DNA from: Fulvia fulva
Lineage: Eukaryota; Ascomycota; Dothideomycetes; Mycosphaerellales; Mycosphaerellaceae
Reading direction: 5' to 3'
Assembly: GCF_020509005.1 (NCBI RefSeq)
Contig: NC_063016.1
Location: 4,960,001-5,024,000 of the forward strand
DNA length: 64,000 nucleotides
Positions 22,108 through 33,804 of this stretch are shown in pieces (positions within the stretch are counted from its first letter, which is position 1; each line of letters opens with the position of its first letter). The notes under the pieces were generated by a model that saw nothing but the letters and a program-made list of their open reading frames with translations, was not told the DNA's origin and searched no databases. A program made the translations under genes and the position numbers.

Positions 22108-22911
22108 TCATAGTGACCCATGTGCATGCCACGCTTCTGGGTTATCCCAGGCCGGCAAGACAAACGAGAGTTTGTCGGGCATTTGGTCTGGCCAACGCTC
22201 GGATATCAAAGCCATCATCTCGTCATACAATATTTCATACCCGGTTGGACTGAGATGCAGCCCATCATGCACAAAGCTTTGGAGTATCTCGTTGCATGGT
22301 ACGTCAATGGATCCAACAGGCTCAGTATCGGCAGGGTTGCCACCCGCTCGAATGATCATGGCGGTCCATAGATCCAACACCTGTACATCATATTGGGAAC
22401 CAATATCGCGAATCGCCTCGGCGTATGTTGCTGTCACTGATGCCTTGCGCCTGATGACATCCGGAAAATCCGGGTTGTTGCGCTGATCATTCTCGAGACA
22501 CTTTCGCTCGTCCACGGCTGGAGGGGTGATGAGGATCAAACGTACGTCTTCGTGGGCAGACACGTTACGGTGCGTGATCATGGCGATGGTATTCTCTTTG
22601 TACACCTCCAGAGGTATATGCTGTTGCGGTCCACCCGGTGTTTCGGGTAGCCTGGCATCGTTGGCTCCGAAGAAGAATGTCAGAAAGCGCATTCTGGCAC
22701 ATTTGGGATCTGGCAGTGCGTGAGGCAGTACTTGAAGTGCCTGTCTTGTGTTGTATCCGCTGAAGCCTCGATTGACGACATCCAGCCTTCGTACGTAGCT
22801 GTTGCATAATTCTGCTCCGAACGCAAATCCACGTTCTTGTGAGAAGGAATGCTGCGTGATGCTGTCCCCAAACAAAACGAACTGGTCCATGTTGAAGTGT
22901 TGCTGGACCAT
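22108..22911 (-). CDS. IAH1: SGNH/GDSL esterase, isoamyl acetate-hydrolysing type
   Basis: Single exon, 267 residues. The SGNH blocks are all visible: FGDSITQ (catalytic Ser) at ~13, VVNRGFSGYNTR (Gly block) at ~47, FFGANDA (Asn block) at ~78, and DGLHLSPTGY (catalytic Asp and His) at ~217. Yeast Iah1 is 238 residues and hydrolyses acetate esters such as isoamyl acetate; the blocks and size match that group. No signal peptide, so the enzyme is probably cytosolic. The start could be the first Met or MDQFVLFGD seven residues later. Confidence 0.92.
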   Translation of the reverse strand: MVQQHFNMDQFVLFGDSITQHSFSQERGFAFGAELCNSYVRRLDVVNRGFSGYNTRQALQVLPHALPDPKCARMRFLTFFFGANDARLPETPGGPQQHIPLEVYKENTIAMITHRNVSAHEDVRLILITPPAVDERKCLENDQRNNPDFPDVIRRKASVTATYAEAIRDIGSQYDVQVLDLWTAMIIRAGGNPADTEPVGSIDVPCNEILQSFVHDGLHLSPTGYEILYDEMMALISERWPDQMPDKLSFVLPAWDNPEAWHAHGSL

Positions 22912-24212
22912 AGCTGCGAATCACCTAACGCAGCCTCGCTGTCAGATGTAGCTCTTTACCCCTGCGCTGGTGCAAAACCGAATTTCGATGAACGACTGTT
23001 GCTTGAGCCAAGAGGTCCCGTGTGCTTCAAAAGGTTTGTTGTTGATATCCGGTCGACCTGTTTGACATCCATGTCTCTCGGGCCGACATCGCTTCCATGG
23101 CGTGCATGGCTGCCGCGACTTCACTTCTATCCATCCTCAATCTCACCATCTTCCCATCAACACATCCGCAATTCATCATTCGGACCATCGATTCCACGAG
23201 ATGTTGAGCAATCCACAGCTCCACGGAATTTCCAAGCCTCGACAGCCTCACCAAGGCGATGCGATTGAAGTCACCGATCGGGACTGTTGCATAAAATAGG
23301 ATTGCTTCGCGTCTGCCCTGCCGCGTCGGGACGATCTTCCACGGCAACCCTGTGAAGCCAAACCATCGGACACGGGCCCAAGGAGACCTGGAACCTTTGT
23401 TGGATGTGTCCGAGGCGCTTTTCCGCGTTGTGTCACCACTAGCTGGAGGAAATCATCAGCAGGCAACGCCCGCAGTCTATCCTCCAGGATCTCTACTGTA
23501 CACACTGCGACTACTGCTTGGCACACTCGGAACATGCCAGTAATGCGGAACGTGCTGTAACGACTCTGGCGAGCAGAGCAGCACTCGGCAAGTCATGGCC
23601 ACGTGCAGACCAGAGGTTTTTGTATCTCGGTTGCCGTCGTGAGGTCTGGAAAACATGAACAGGTGTTTGCATAGCGAGCCGAGACCGATGACTTCATTTT
23701 AGCAACGTCGTGCCTATTGGAATTCGAAACTCAAAGGTCGTCCAGCCGCTGGGCCAGCGGAAGCGCTTCGTACGCTCGGATGAAGATGCTTCGTATGCTC
23801 AGTTGAAGATGATATGATGGCGGAAGCATCCTGCGTCAACATACCTGCATTCTCGCAGATCCTCTGCTCGGTCACTTTCACCTGAGGGACCTCGGACCAA
23901 ACAGGGCAGAGGAATGGCGATAGTTCAATTATCATAGCGGTGTACGGCACGTTCGCTAGCAGCTGCGCAAGGACGACTGTGGTGATCCTGCAGCGACGTT
24001 AACACCCGCATTCGCCTACCACATCGTGCACATCCAGCTCGCCTTATTAAGCTCGATAGAGTTCACCTACAAGCACTTCTGAGGCGCGAAGGCCGGCTAG
24101 TAGGACCCTGACTGAGTCGCGCAAGTCAAATACGAGCTTCCTCGCAATCTATCATGGTTCTTCTACTAGAGCTTCCTGTGCGACGGTACTGAAGGAAGGC
24201 TATGTCTAAAAC
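22912..24212. other. Intergenic region, divergent, no gene recognised
   Basis: About 1.3 kb between the esterase and receptor starts. Several ORFs of 60-140 codons overlap on both strands, but none shows a domain, signal peptide or consistent splice pattern. Confidence 0.55.
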
Positions 24213-26023
24213 ATGTGGATGCACTTCAGATGTCCGGTGCTGGTCTTGATAGTATGCTTTGGCACGCTCTCAACCTACGGACTTGATCTTGCTGGAAACA
24301 CTATGGGCTCCTACAGCTTACCACCACACGCTAGACGCCATGCAAGCCCGCAACATCTAACCATCCGACAAGATGCCACTGCACAACTACCAGCTCTGCC
24401 AGAATGCACAGTAAGTCCCGAGGGGAGACCACGACACCTTCGATACTAACACCACGAAGCGAGACTGCTTCCAGCAAGTACTCCCTCGGTATGGCTGCAC
24501 TGCCGGCGACAGTCCGTGCTTCTGCAGCAATGGCAACCTCACAGCATCCATGACCGCTTGTGTCCTCGCGAACTGTACTTTGGCGGACCGCCTCCCTGCC
24601 CAAAGATTCAAGGCCGACACCTGCAATGAGCCAGTGCGGGATCGAGGAGGACTCAGCCGGCGACTCTGCTGGGCTATGTTTGTGATAGCTACGCTGCTCG
24701 TGCTATGCCGCTTCCTTTCGAGGACGCCCGTGCTTGGCGGGCAAGGCTACAGCTGGGACGATTGGACGGTCCTCTTCTGCTACGTACTCCTAGTACCCAC
24801 GGATGTCACTGCTGAGATTGAGGTCCAGAATGGGCTCGGAATGGACATGTTCATGCTCAGCGTGGATCAGATCGTCACGGTCTTACAGGTGAGCGCAGCC
24901 AAGCTGAAGTCATTGAGCGATGTTGACCTTGCAGATGTTCTATCTCGGCGAGCTCTTCTACAACGTCATCGTCATGGGGACCAAAATGTCTCTGGTTTTG
25001 CTCTATCTTCGGATCTGGACTGCTGACTCGGTCACCCCAGCATTTCGAATAGCATGCTGGACCTTGATTGCAATCCTCGCCTCTACCGCAGCCGCTGGAG
25101 CCTTTGCCATCATATTCCAGTGTACACCAGTATCTTACGCCTGGCTCTCAATTACCGGAGAGATTCAAGGGAAATGCATAAGGATCGGGGCATTTACCTA
25201 CACATTCGGCGCGCTCAACATATGCTACGACGTTATCGTATTCTTCCTCCCAGTCCACTCGCTCCTCAAGCTGCGAATCACCTGGCCTAGGAAAGTTGGC
25301 GTGATCGGAGCATTTCTGGTCGGCTTCTGGGTGACGATTTGTTCGATTGTACGTCTTCAGTACCTTGTCCGCATAGACGATTCGCAGAACATCACCTGGG
25401 ACTTCCAGTACATTGGAATGTGGAGCCTAGTCGAGGCGAATTTCTCCGTTGTCTGTTGCTGTATGCCAGCTATGGCCGGACTAGCGCAGAGGATTTATGC
25501 ATGGTATTGGGATTCCGAGCTGACTTTCAGCGATGATCCCCGCGAAGCCATGAAAGACCTGGAAACGAACACGACCGATAGCTCACAGCATCGTGGCTCT
25601 AATACTGGTCGCGTCACGGACGTCGAGATGATGGCGCAGAAGGCAGCCTATCATGCTCGGGGCGATATGGATGACGAGATGGGCATCTCGACTGGCATCG
25701 ACCACCACGCAGTGATATCCGCAATAATGTATCGAGATCGCCCCAATGCGCGGAACGTGGTGAATATAAGCCATATACCACCCAACCAGGCTTCGAGGAC
25801 TTTGTTACGGTATCGTGATCAGCATGATATACTGCATGAGGTAGAAATCATCGACAGACCACAAGCAAGGATGTCTGGGCGTGAAATCGCGGACCTAGAG
25901 CAAGCGCAGCTGGACAATGATCCACTGCCAGAGGCAAAATGGCAACGCGCTGAGTGGGAGTTGTGTGAGCGGGATACCAGCCGCGCGCCCTCGCCTCGAA
26001 TGCAGAGGTTTCCGGATCTGTGA
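24213..26023 (+). CDS. CFEM-domain seven-TM receptor, Pth11-like
   Basis: Three exons, 24213..24410, 24460..24888 and 24935..26023, 571 residues; introns of 49 and 46 bases, the first with a perfect TACTAAC branch point. Residues 1-23 form a signal peptide. A CFEM module follows with eight Cys (ECTRDCFQQVLPRYGC, SPCFCSNG, ACVLANC, TCNE). Then come seven hydrophobic helices between about residues 125 and 390, with the conserved DDWTVLFCYV and KMSLVLLYLRIW stretches of the rhodopsin-like fungal membrane domain. The last ~180 residues are a hydrophilic cytosolic tail. Relatives include Magnaporthe Pth11, a surface-sensing receptor needed for infection structures. Ligand and role here are unknown. 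Confidence 0.88.
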
Positions 26024-26420
26024 TCAGCTTTCCCTAGTGTGTTGGACTGTTGCGTTCCAGCGTATATATATATCATCAAATCCAGAACATAACAACTGAT
26101 CTTCGCAGACTTCGATCCCTTCCTGTGTCTCTCCGCGAAAATCGAAACGAGTCTCAGTGATGTGCTGTCATTCTCTTCAATCCTGTACACGCTAAGAACT
26201 TCCGTCTACCTCTTTATTCTTACTAGTACATTTCGTTTCGTGGGAGAAGAGAGGATCATGAGTATAGTGTGGCAATTAGACCCATACGCCGTCGCCATGC
26301 CCTGTACAATGCATCTATCGTTCCATCTCAGGCCAGCCAAACCAGTGTCTCTACCAGCATAGCATGATAACCGCCCCAAACGCCGCGCTCAAAGACGCAC
26401 CCAGATCGACGGAAGGCGGT
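26024..26420. other. Intergenic region, tail-to-tail
   Basis: About 400 bases between the receptor and TIM23 stops. An A/T-rich TATATATAT run lies near 26063, in the likely 3' UTR of the receptor gene. No gene. Confidence 0.5.
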
Positions 26421-27152
26421 TTACTCGTCGAACACGACTTTTCGTGTTAGCTGCGATCAGTGTTAGTATTACCTCTACACCACAATTTTCCTCCAAAAGA
26501 AACTTACTGCCCACGCGCCCGCAACCGATGCAACGATTCCGCTGGAAATCATCGCCGGCCGTACTCCTCTCGAGCTTTTAAATATGAAACCGCTTATGCC
26601 TCCGGCTGCTATGCTGTTGAAAGCATCGTGCTTCCCCCGATAATACCCAATCGTACTATTGACGCCATTGTACATCATCGCCACTACTCCTGCACTATTT
26701 CCTAGGAACGGACCCCGCCTCGTAATCGAATTCAGCGCGCTGTTCAGCCTCAGCTTCGGCGGCGCATCGCTGGGCACCTTTCGCAACCCTTCTGCTAGAC
26801 CCCATGCTCCTCCCATAGATAGCGCGGCGAGATATGTCACTCCTGTGCCATAGCAGAGATCGTCAGACCAGCCTCGGGATGGGAGAAGGGATTTTGCTCC
26901 CGGAAGGTCGGAGAGGACGTCGTCGTCGAGGGTGAGGTAGTCTAGAGTGTCTTTGTTGAGGCCCGCGAGAGGGTGGAGGGCGCTAGGGTCGAAAGCGCCG
27001 GGCTGTGAGATGAAGGAGCCGATGTCGTCTGTGGTGGGTGCATCGAAGGTGGGTGTCACTGCGATGCCTTCGGGGGAGGAGACGAAGCCTTCGGGGGTGG
27101 CTTCTTGGGTGGGTTGTGATTTCTTGCCGGTGAAGGCGTCCCAGATGCCCAT
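26421..27152 (-). CDS. TIM23: Mitochondrial inner-membrane translocase subunit Tim23
   Basis: Exons complement(26421..26450, 26508..27152), 224 residues. The N-terminal half is hydrophilic and intermembrane-space facing (FDPSALHPLAGLNKDTLDYL). The C-terminal half has the Tim17/22/23 helices with GTGVTYLAALSMGGAWGLAEG, NSAGVVAMMYNGVNSTIGY and DAFNSIAAGGISGFIF. Tim23 forms part of the TIM23 presequence-import complex of the inner membrane. The 57-base intron (GTAAGT, branch TACTAAC, acceptor CGCAG) removes the last part of the unspliced frame, so the true end is GAWALTRKVVFDE instead of GAWAVSFFWRKIVV. The last exon has only nine sense codons. Confidence 0.93.
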
Positions 27153-27409
27153 GTTGGCGATAAGGCTATGTGTATGCGTGTGCGAGGGAGATGGAGGAGG
27201 GCGGCGTCGTAAGGGCTAATGGGGGTGGTGGTGGTTGCGATAAAAAGTTGACTTCAACATCGTCAGGGAGTTTCACTTCCGATCTTCGGCTTCTCGGACC
27301 GTGGATGTGGCGTCGATCAGCCACATTTGACTTGTCGAAATTCTTTCCTCCTGTCTTCAATGTTGCTTGAGTATCAGACTTAGTACATCAACATTGTTAT
27401 CGGCATGTC

Positions 27410-30400
27410 ATGTCTGTTGCGACGATCGAAGTTCATGCCAGCCACGACAGTATCCTCCCTGAGGAGCGGCTGAAGCTTATATCAAAGTCGTCTCGCTCAC
27501 TCATACCCAACGAGTCATCCTCTATCGACAACATCAAGTAAGGACCACGTGCTTTGGCGTAGGACCTCGCTGCGACCGCACAGCTTATAATCAGCAGTAG
27601 GCTGATGGGTAAGTAGTGCCTTCAAACGTTTGCTGGATCATGTCTTCGCCACAAGCAGCGCGCCCGGACTAAGCGCACCTCACCGCGTGGCAGCATGGAA
27701 CACGCTATGTTGCTTGATCGATCAGTCCCTGAGCTCTTCTTGTTCTGACTTGCAGCAGCCGGAATGGATCAGTAAAATCTGCAGTCGGGCTTTCTACCTG
27801 TACTTGGAGCATGCCCAGACCGCGAAGCCGAAGTCATCGAAGCAATTACTAGGCACGCTGACTACCGCCTTGCGCTCGAGAGAAGAGGAAGACTTCGTTA
27901 CTCTGAGGCGCACCGTTCTGACCAGACTGATGCAATGTTTGACTGACTATCAGGCTCCTCATGCAGCGAAGGCTGGCGCTCAGCTGCTTGGTCAGCTTCT
28001 ACTCAAGGACATCGTGGCCTCGAGTGACATACTTGATGTCTTTGGCAGTAAACTTGGCACTGATGCGCAAGAGTCGACCTTGACTGAAGAGTTCTGCTAT
28101 CTTTTGGAGATACTTTTCAAATGGCTGAGCAGCGGCGATTTTGGATCGTCGGTATCCCAACTTGTGGCCATCTTGCTGGACAAGTTCCGCCAAGACAGGA
28201 CAGTCGTTGAGACGGAACCCAGTTTCAAAGCTCAGCAATGTCCAATATGGGTGGCACCTCTGCAGGCCACTCTGTTCCATGGTGCAGTCGGCATAGATGA
28301 TCTACGTGCTCACATCTTGCCGGTACTATTCAAGAGATCCTTCCGCGATTTTGTGTCCTTTCTCGACGCTCAAGGATTCTGGTCAAACGAGGCTGCACGG
28401 AAGTCTGGTGGTAGCCCGACCCGTTCTGAAGCTCAAGACGATCTACTCTTCGCCAGTCTACAGACCGGCAAGGAGCTCGGCCTGCTTGTGGAAACAGACG
28501 ATGGCCACTTCTCGCAGGCTATCCAACCGATTCGCGTACCAGTCCGTTGGATGGGTGAACAACTCTGTCGGAAATCCCGATCCGCTCGACTCACTGGACT
28601 ATCTCTGCTGACCACTTCGCATGCTGCTACGCGACCAATTCCCACTACGGCGTTGACGCAGATCAGACGAGCTTTACCTTCCATGTTCGCGGACGTTGAC
28701 GCTGACTTTCGAAGTGGGGTCTTAAGCGCGTTTCAACGGCTCATTGATCGGCTGCGGGCTATCACTGCAGTCCTTGCACGACAAAAGCACACTAATGAAG
28801 GAGCACAGAGCAATCAGAGTACAACATCAGATGGTGCTCTTTTAGCAAATCTGCGTGCTCATGAGGATTTCGTCCGCTGGGCGCTACGTTTCGTCACATG
28901 GGAGCTTCGTCCTACTGCCAGCTATCAAAGGCACATATCAGCTTTGAAGTGTCTAGCAATATTGGCACGGTCTGGGCTAGACACATCCGTCCCATCAACA
29001 TTATGGTCAAGGACTGCTCTGGGCGAATCCAAGTGGCCCTTCACGATGACGATCATGAGCGATGATCTCAAGAGGCTATTGCTTGATATTGTTATCGATC
29101 CTTTCGACGACGTACGACAAGCAGCCACCACAATACTGGACATGCAGGCTTCAACCACTCCTGAGCTTAACAGCGCTACGCGCCGAGCGGAAACGGACAT
29201 GTTGCGTACCGGTCGAGCAGATCATGCCGATGGCGTTGCTCGCATCTATGCACTACGCTCCAGTTTTGAGCGTGCACAGCGAACTGCCGAAGTGGATTCT
29301 CCGGAGACTTCTATTGTCCACGATCTTGTTGGACAACTAGAGAAAATGCTTGAGGTAGCCCGCAGTAGTCTCCCGGAGGCCGTCAGCAAATATCCTCTTC
29401 ATGGCATCCTTACAAGCCTGAGATACGTATTGGTGCGCGACACGCACGCCATGATGAAAGTGACTGCGAGACTATCACGACTCCTTGGAGACGTCTGGGA
29501 AGTGGTGAAGCCCGTCTTATGTAATGATGCCCCGGAGGGCTTCGCACTGGAGGAACAAGAAGAAACCATCGACTCCACCAAAGAGACCCTCAGCTACTGT
29601 TGGAGAGCACTAAAAGAAGCGAGCCTTCTGCTATCGACACTTGTCGCTCAGCACTCTTCAGATCGTGCAAATGTTAATGCAGACCTCACACTAAGGCTGA
29701 GCAATCTCTGCTTTACACAACTAGCGGAGTTGCGTCACCGGGGCGCATTTTCCACGGTCGCTCAATCATGGATTACATGTTGCACCGAGTGTAAAGATAT
29801 GAAGGCAAACGGAGAGTCATTGCTCAATACGTGGTACCTCAAGGTGCTTGACATGCTGCGAAGAAATATCACGATCAACACACGACGTTCAGCTGGCCTG
29901 CCGGCCTTGCTGTGTGGCATTCTGATTGCTGACAGCAGCCATGGGCTACTGTCGAGCGCAGTCGCAGATTTGAAATTGCTCTCACGCCAGAAGGTTGATC
30001 CTGCGGCCGCAGAAGAGGGCAGCTTGGCGCAGGTTCATGCTATGAACTGTCTCAAGGACATCTTGAAGAACTCCAAGCTTGGAGAACAGTCCGAGCCCTA
30101 CATTGCTGTAGCATTCCAGCTTGCAGCCGACTCGCTACGCTCCGGGGTATGGGCTATACGCAATTGTGGTCTCATGCTGTTCCGTGCTGTTGTCGACCGC
30201 ATTCTCAAAACGGATCAATCGCACTTCGATGACGACTTTCAGTCAAGTAGGAGCATTTCCACCGAGCAGTACCCAGCTCTACTTGACACTGTCATCGGAC
30301 TTTTGCCTAGCGCTGATCCCGAAGCTGATGCCACTCACACTCGATTCGAAGGCGTGTTCGCCGCGTTGCAACTGCTGCAGCACATTCGCATACCGACTGC

Positions 30401-32303
30401 AAGAATCCCCCAGATCAAAGACGCGATCAGACCTCTGATCTCGAGCACGAGCTGGCACATGAGGGACAAGGCTGCGCGGACGTGGACATCTGTCATGCAC
30501 AGTCGTAATGTTGGTGAAGCGGTCATCGAAGTGGGCGGCTGGCTGTCCGGTGCTTCTGACGACAGCGACCAGAACTACATGCACGGTATTCTGTTGGCCT
30601 CAAAGTATGTCGTACGCGTTGTCGCACTTCAGTCCGAGCGGTGCAACCCATCATCTACTCGTGGGAAAGCAGATCACAGGCCGAACCAAGTTGGCATGTG
30701 TCGTGCGATGCTCGCAGAAGTTGCGATATATCGTGATCACATCAAACGGAAAGCCTCCCAACACCCCGTCGTAAAAGCAGCTTCCATAGATCTAGTGGCC
30801 GAGCTCTCGCAGACGCTAGTCTCACTCCATGACGATCACGACGGTGATAAGTATCATGCGCATCGGGAAGTACTCGACCTGTGGTCGTCAGCAGACCATC
30901 CTGATCTAGACGCAGCAATGCTGTTTCGGATGCTGCTGGCGGAATGTCTAGTCGATCCAAACGCCGCAGTCTTGCGTCAATCCATCGCGCGCTTCATGGC
31001 TCAACAGATGTCATTGATTGATCTTGGTGACAAGACTCAGTCTGAAATGTATGCACAACAAGTGGTCCAGCTCGCTGACCATGATGAAAATGCCTGCAAA
31101 GACTTTTTGCATGCCATCAAGGGCGAGCATACGAGGTCGAACTCGACAATGGCTCGCTTCGCCATCAGGATCTGCCGGAGTATCCTGGACGGTGCTATGG
31201 GTACGGAACTAAAGTGCGAAGCTCTTGAACTTTTGCTGTACGTCTACACTGGCTCTCAAAACGAAGGCATCGACAGCCAAACTCTATTCACGGGCTCACT
31301 GGACTACCTCTCTATACCTGTCTGCAATCAGAGGTACGCGGACCTATGTCTTCGGTACCGCGCTGCGCACTTAGACCAGAGGTGTGCGACATCCAGTGGC
31401 GCTGGACTAGAAGGCGATGTCACGAGTTGGGTCAGCGATTGTGCCAGCGCCATATCAGGCCAGGGAGTCTATACTCGCGAAGCGGCAACTCAGTCAATCG
31501 GGCTGGTTCGATCTCTCTGGTCATTCCTCAAGCAGACGCCGAACCTCCACTCTTCACTACTGGACATCAGCCTCGCTGTGTATGACCTCCTGAACGATGA
31601 CGATGAGGAAATTCGGCTATCTGCTGCCATCACCACAAGCCGTGTACTTGCTTCCGACCTGCTAGCGCGACATATTGAGCATGAACCAATTGCTGCCAGT
31701 CAAGAGCTCCTCGCGTTCATCACGAAGCGATGGAACAAGAGCCAAGATCTAGCCGCGAAGGCATTGGAGCGCGCTTTCCAATGGTCTCCCAGGGGACCAA
31801 GGGCTGTGACAGAGCACCTCCAGCTATCTTCTCGCGGCGACTCTGCACTGTTTGCTGAAGAGAAGCAGAATCTGTATGTCGACGATGCCAAGGAAGTCCG
31901 CGCATGGACTCAAGTCTTGACCAGACTCTCGCCGTATGCCATGCCAAGAGGTTCCATTGCGATCCTCGCCGAGTGGGTAATGGCTAGTCTTGATGCACTC
32001 CAAGGACAAGCTGAGAACAAATCCGACGGAGCTCTTGGCTGGAGTAGCAATCCTGATACGTTCATCCTTGGTTTACGAGTCATCTATGGAGCCGAAGTCC
32101 TTCTGAGTCTGTCCAGACGTGGGATGCGGCTGCCAGTCAAGCCTTCGCAAATCAGGCGTCGATTGCACGCATGCGATACCGCGTATGAAACGACCGGTGT
32201 CAACTGCCTTTGGCGCTGGGAGACCCATCGCATACTAGGAGAATCGGTACTGCACAAGGTACAGATGACAGCCAGCTTAGTCCGATATACTGCACAGCGA
32301 TAA
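27410..32303 (+). CDS. TRM732: THADA/Trm732-like tRNA 2'-O-methylation scaffold
   Basis: Exon 1 27410..27537 and exon 2 27614..32303, 1605 residues. The intron (GTAAGG..GGGTAAG, 76 bases) joins SSSIDNI to NSAFKRLLDHVF; a second AG three bases later also keeps frame. The protein is an alpha-helical HEAT-type repeat array. It carries the DUF2428 signature SGVWAIRNCGLMLFRAVVDR at about residue 880 and SSTSWHMRDKAARTW about 100 residues later. Yeast Trm732 binds the methyltransferase Trm7 and directs 2'-O-methylation of nucleotide 32 in tRNA anticodon loops; animal THADA is its relative. There is no catalytic domain in this subunit. It runs to within 37 bases of the next gene's stop. Confidence 0.88.
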
Positions 32304-32340
32304 CTCGCCTTCCAACACCACTACATAGGCCAGAACGCCC

Positions 32341-33353
32341 TCATGACTCTACAGCTACAGCACTACGCGAGACCTCAATCCCTGCCAACTCTTCCACACC
32401 CTGAAACTCTACCCATGCTCCCATCTTGCCTCTGACATGGTCTCCATAACGCACACCCTCCACAACACAATCCTCCCCCGGCTCAAAAAAGAACGGTACA
32501 CTGAGCCTCCCCATTCGACCACCTCTACCAGCACTAGCCCGAACCCGATGCATCGTCGCCACAAATCTCCCTCCGCTAATCCTTGCCATTAAATCCCCAA
32601 TGTTCAACACTATCGACCCAGGCACAAATGGCGCGGCAATCCAGTCACCATCTGCGTTCAGCACTTCGAGACCGCCAGTGGAGTCTTGGTGTAGGAGGGT
32701 CAGGAGGCCAGGTGGGGAGTGCAGCAGAGGCTTGCTTCCATATCGTCTTCCCTGCTGTGCGACATAGTTTGCGGTGGGTAGTGGAGCAGTCGTAGTGTTG
32801 ATAGGGAATTGGTCAAGTAGTGGGCGAAGTGATCTGATGGCTTATCGAGAGAACGCGCGAGGAGGGCCAGGAGGTGAGAGGAGAGGGCTTGGAGTTGGGT
32901 GTGGAGGGACTCGAGGTGATGGCGGCTGGCGAAGGAAAAGTGACCTTTTTCAGGCCAGACGTTGGGCTCGGCAAGATTGACTTGTTGCGATTTTGTGGGA
33001 GGCTTTGTGCTCTGTGCAGAGGGTGATCCGATCTCGAAGCCTTCCTTTAGATTGTTGGAGTGGCCGAGCTGTGGCGGGAAGGAGCCTCGATAGGTGTTGG
33101 AGTTCTCGGGGTTAAAGGTCTTCTTTGCGAGTCTCCATTTCCCATGATCTGGTAGGTTAAATAGATTGCTGGCGAGGCCGAAGACTTCTTCGTGGGTGTA
33201 TGTGACGGGACTGTTGACCAAGTATGCGAAGCCGGTGGTTGAGAGGACGTTGTAGAGCTTCTTGCTCAACACGTTGAGAGCGGAAGGGCTGGGGTCTTCC
33301 TGGCTGAGGATGCTGAGGTCGACAATCGGTAAGGAAGCGAAGGAGGTTGTCAT
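32341..33353 (-). pseudogene. 2OG-Fe(II) oxygenase (isopenicillin N synthase-like), frameshifted
   Basis: The first frame (33353 to 32700) has the DIOX_N domain: LPIVDLSIL, TTGFAYLVNSP and FNPENSNTYRGSFP, ending LLHYPPQT and then nonsense to a stop. The catalytic half continues in another frame: LLTLLHQDSTGGLEVLNADG, SIVLNIGDLMARISGGRF, then HRVRAS and GRLSVPFFF, where the second iron His and the 2-oxoglutarate Arg-x-Ser sit. The frames change near 32780 inside LLHYPP, with no room for an intron. Between the two parts the HxD iron motif reads HSPPG where family members have H(S/T)DPG, so the Asp is gone. Both defects point to a pseudogene. The family acts in secondary metabolism and small-molecule oxidation; the substrate here is unknown. 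Confidence 0.78.
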
Positions 33354-33804
33354 GACTGGGGCGAGTAGTAGCAGCTATTTAGGGTCAAGCGGCTGCAGGT
33401 CGTGCAGTAGAATCGATCCTGCTGGTGTGTGCCGAGTGATGGGTTGGCATCTTTGCTGGTGCTTACATCGTGCCCTTCCCTGCTCGCTTTGTTCGTTCTC
33501 ACATGTTTAACATTTATAGCGTGCGTGTCGATGTCGTGCTCGAGCGCGCATGAGGTCGCCAAGTGTCATGGCCCGTGCCATCCCAGAAATGTCGGTGGCT
33601 GGGGTAGTTCCAGTCTGCTGCACTTTCCGAAGTCCGTTCTCGCCTTTCTCCATGCGAAGCTGCGATCACACTTTCGTTACTTGCGCGTGATCAGTCAAGT
33701 GGTGCTTCTGATGGCTTTGCTCACGTTGGCGCGAAATCAAAACTTCGCGCAGGAGGGATGACGCACCGAAGGATGATCGCCGTCTGCACCGCCGCTGCGG
33801 CTGA
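33354..33804. other. Divergent intergenic region
   Basis: About 450 bases between the broken oxygenase and the arrestin-like gene. No gene or clear site. Confidence 0.5.

Noticed and set aside
32700..32800. Intron explaining the 2OG oxygenase frame change
   Set aside because: The two frames are about 40 bases or less apart with no usable GT..AG pair; an intron that short is not credible.
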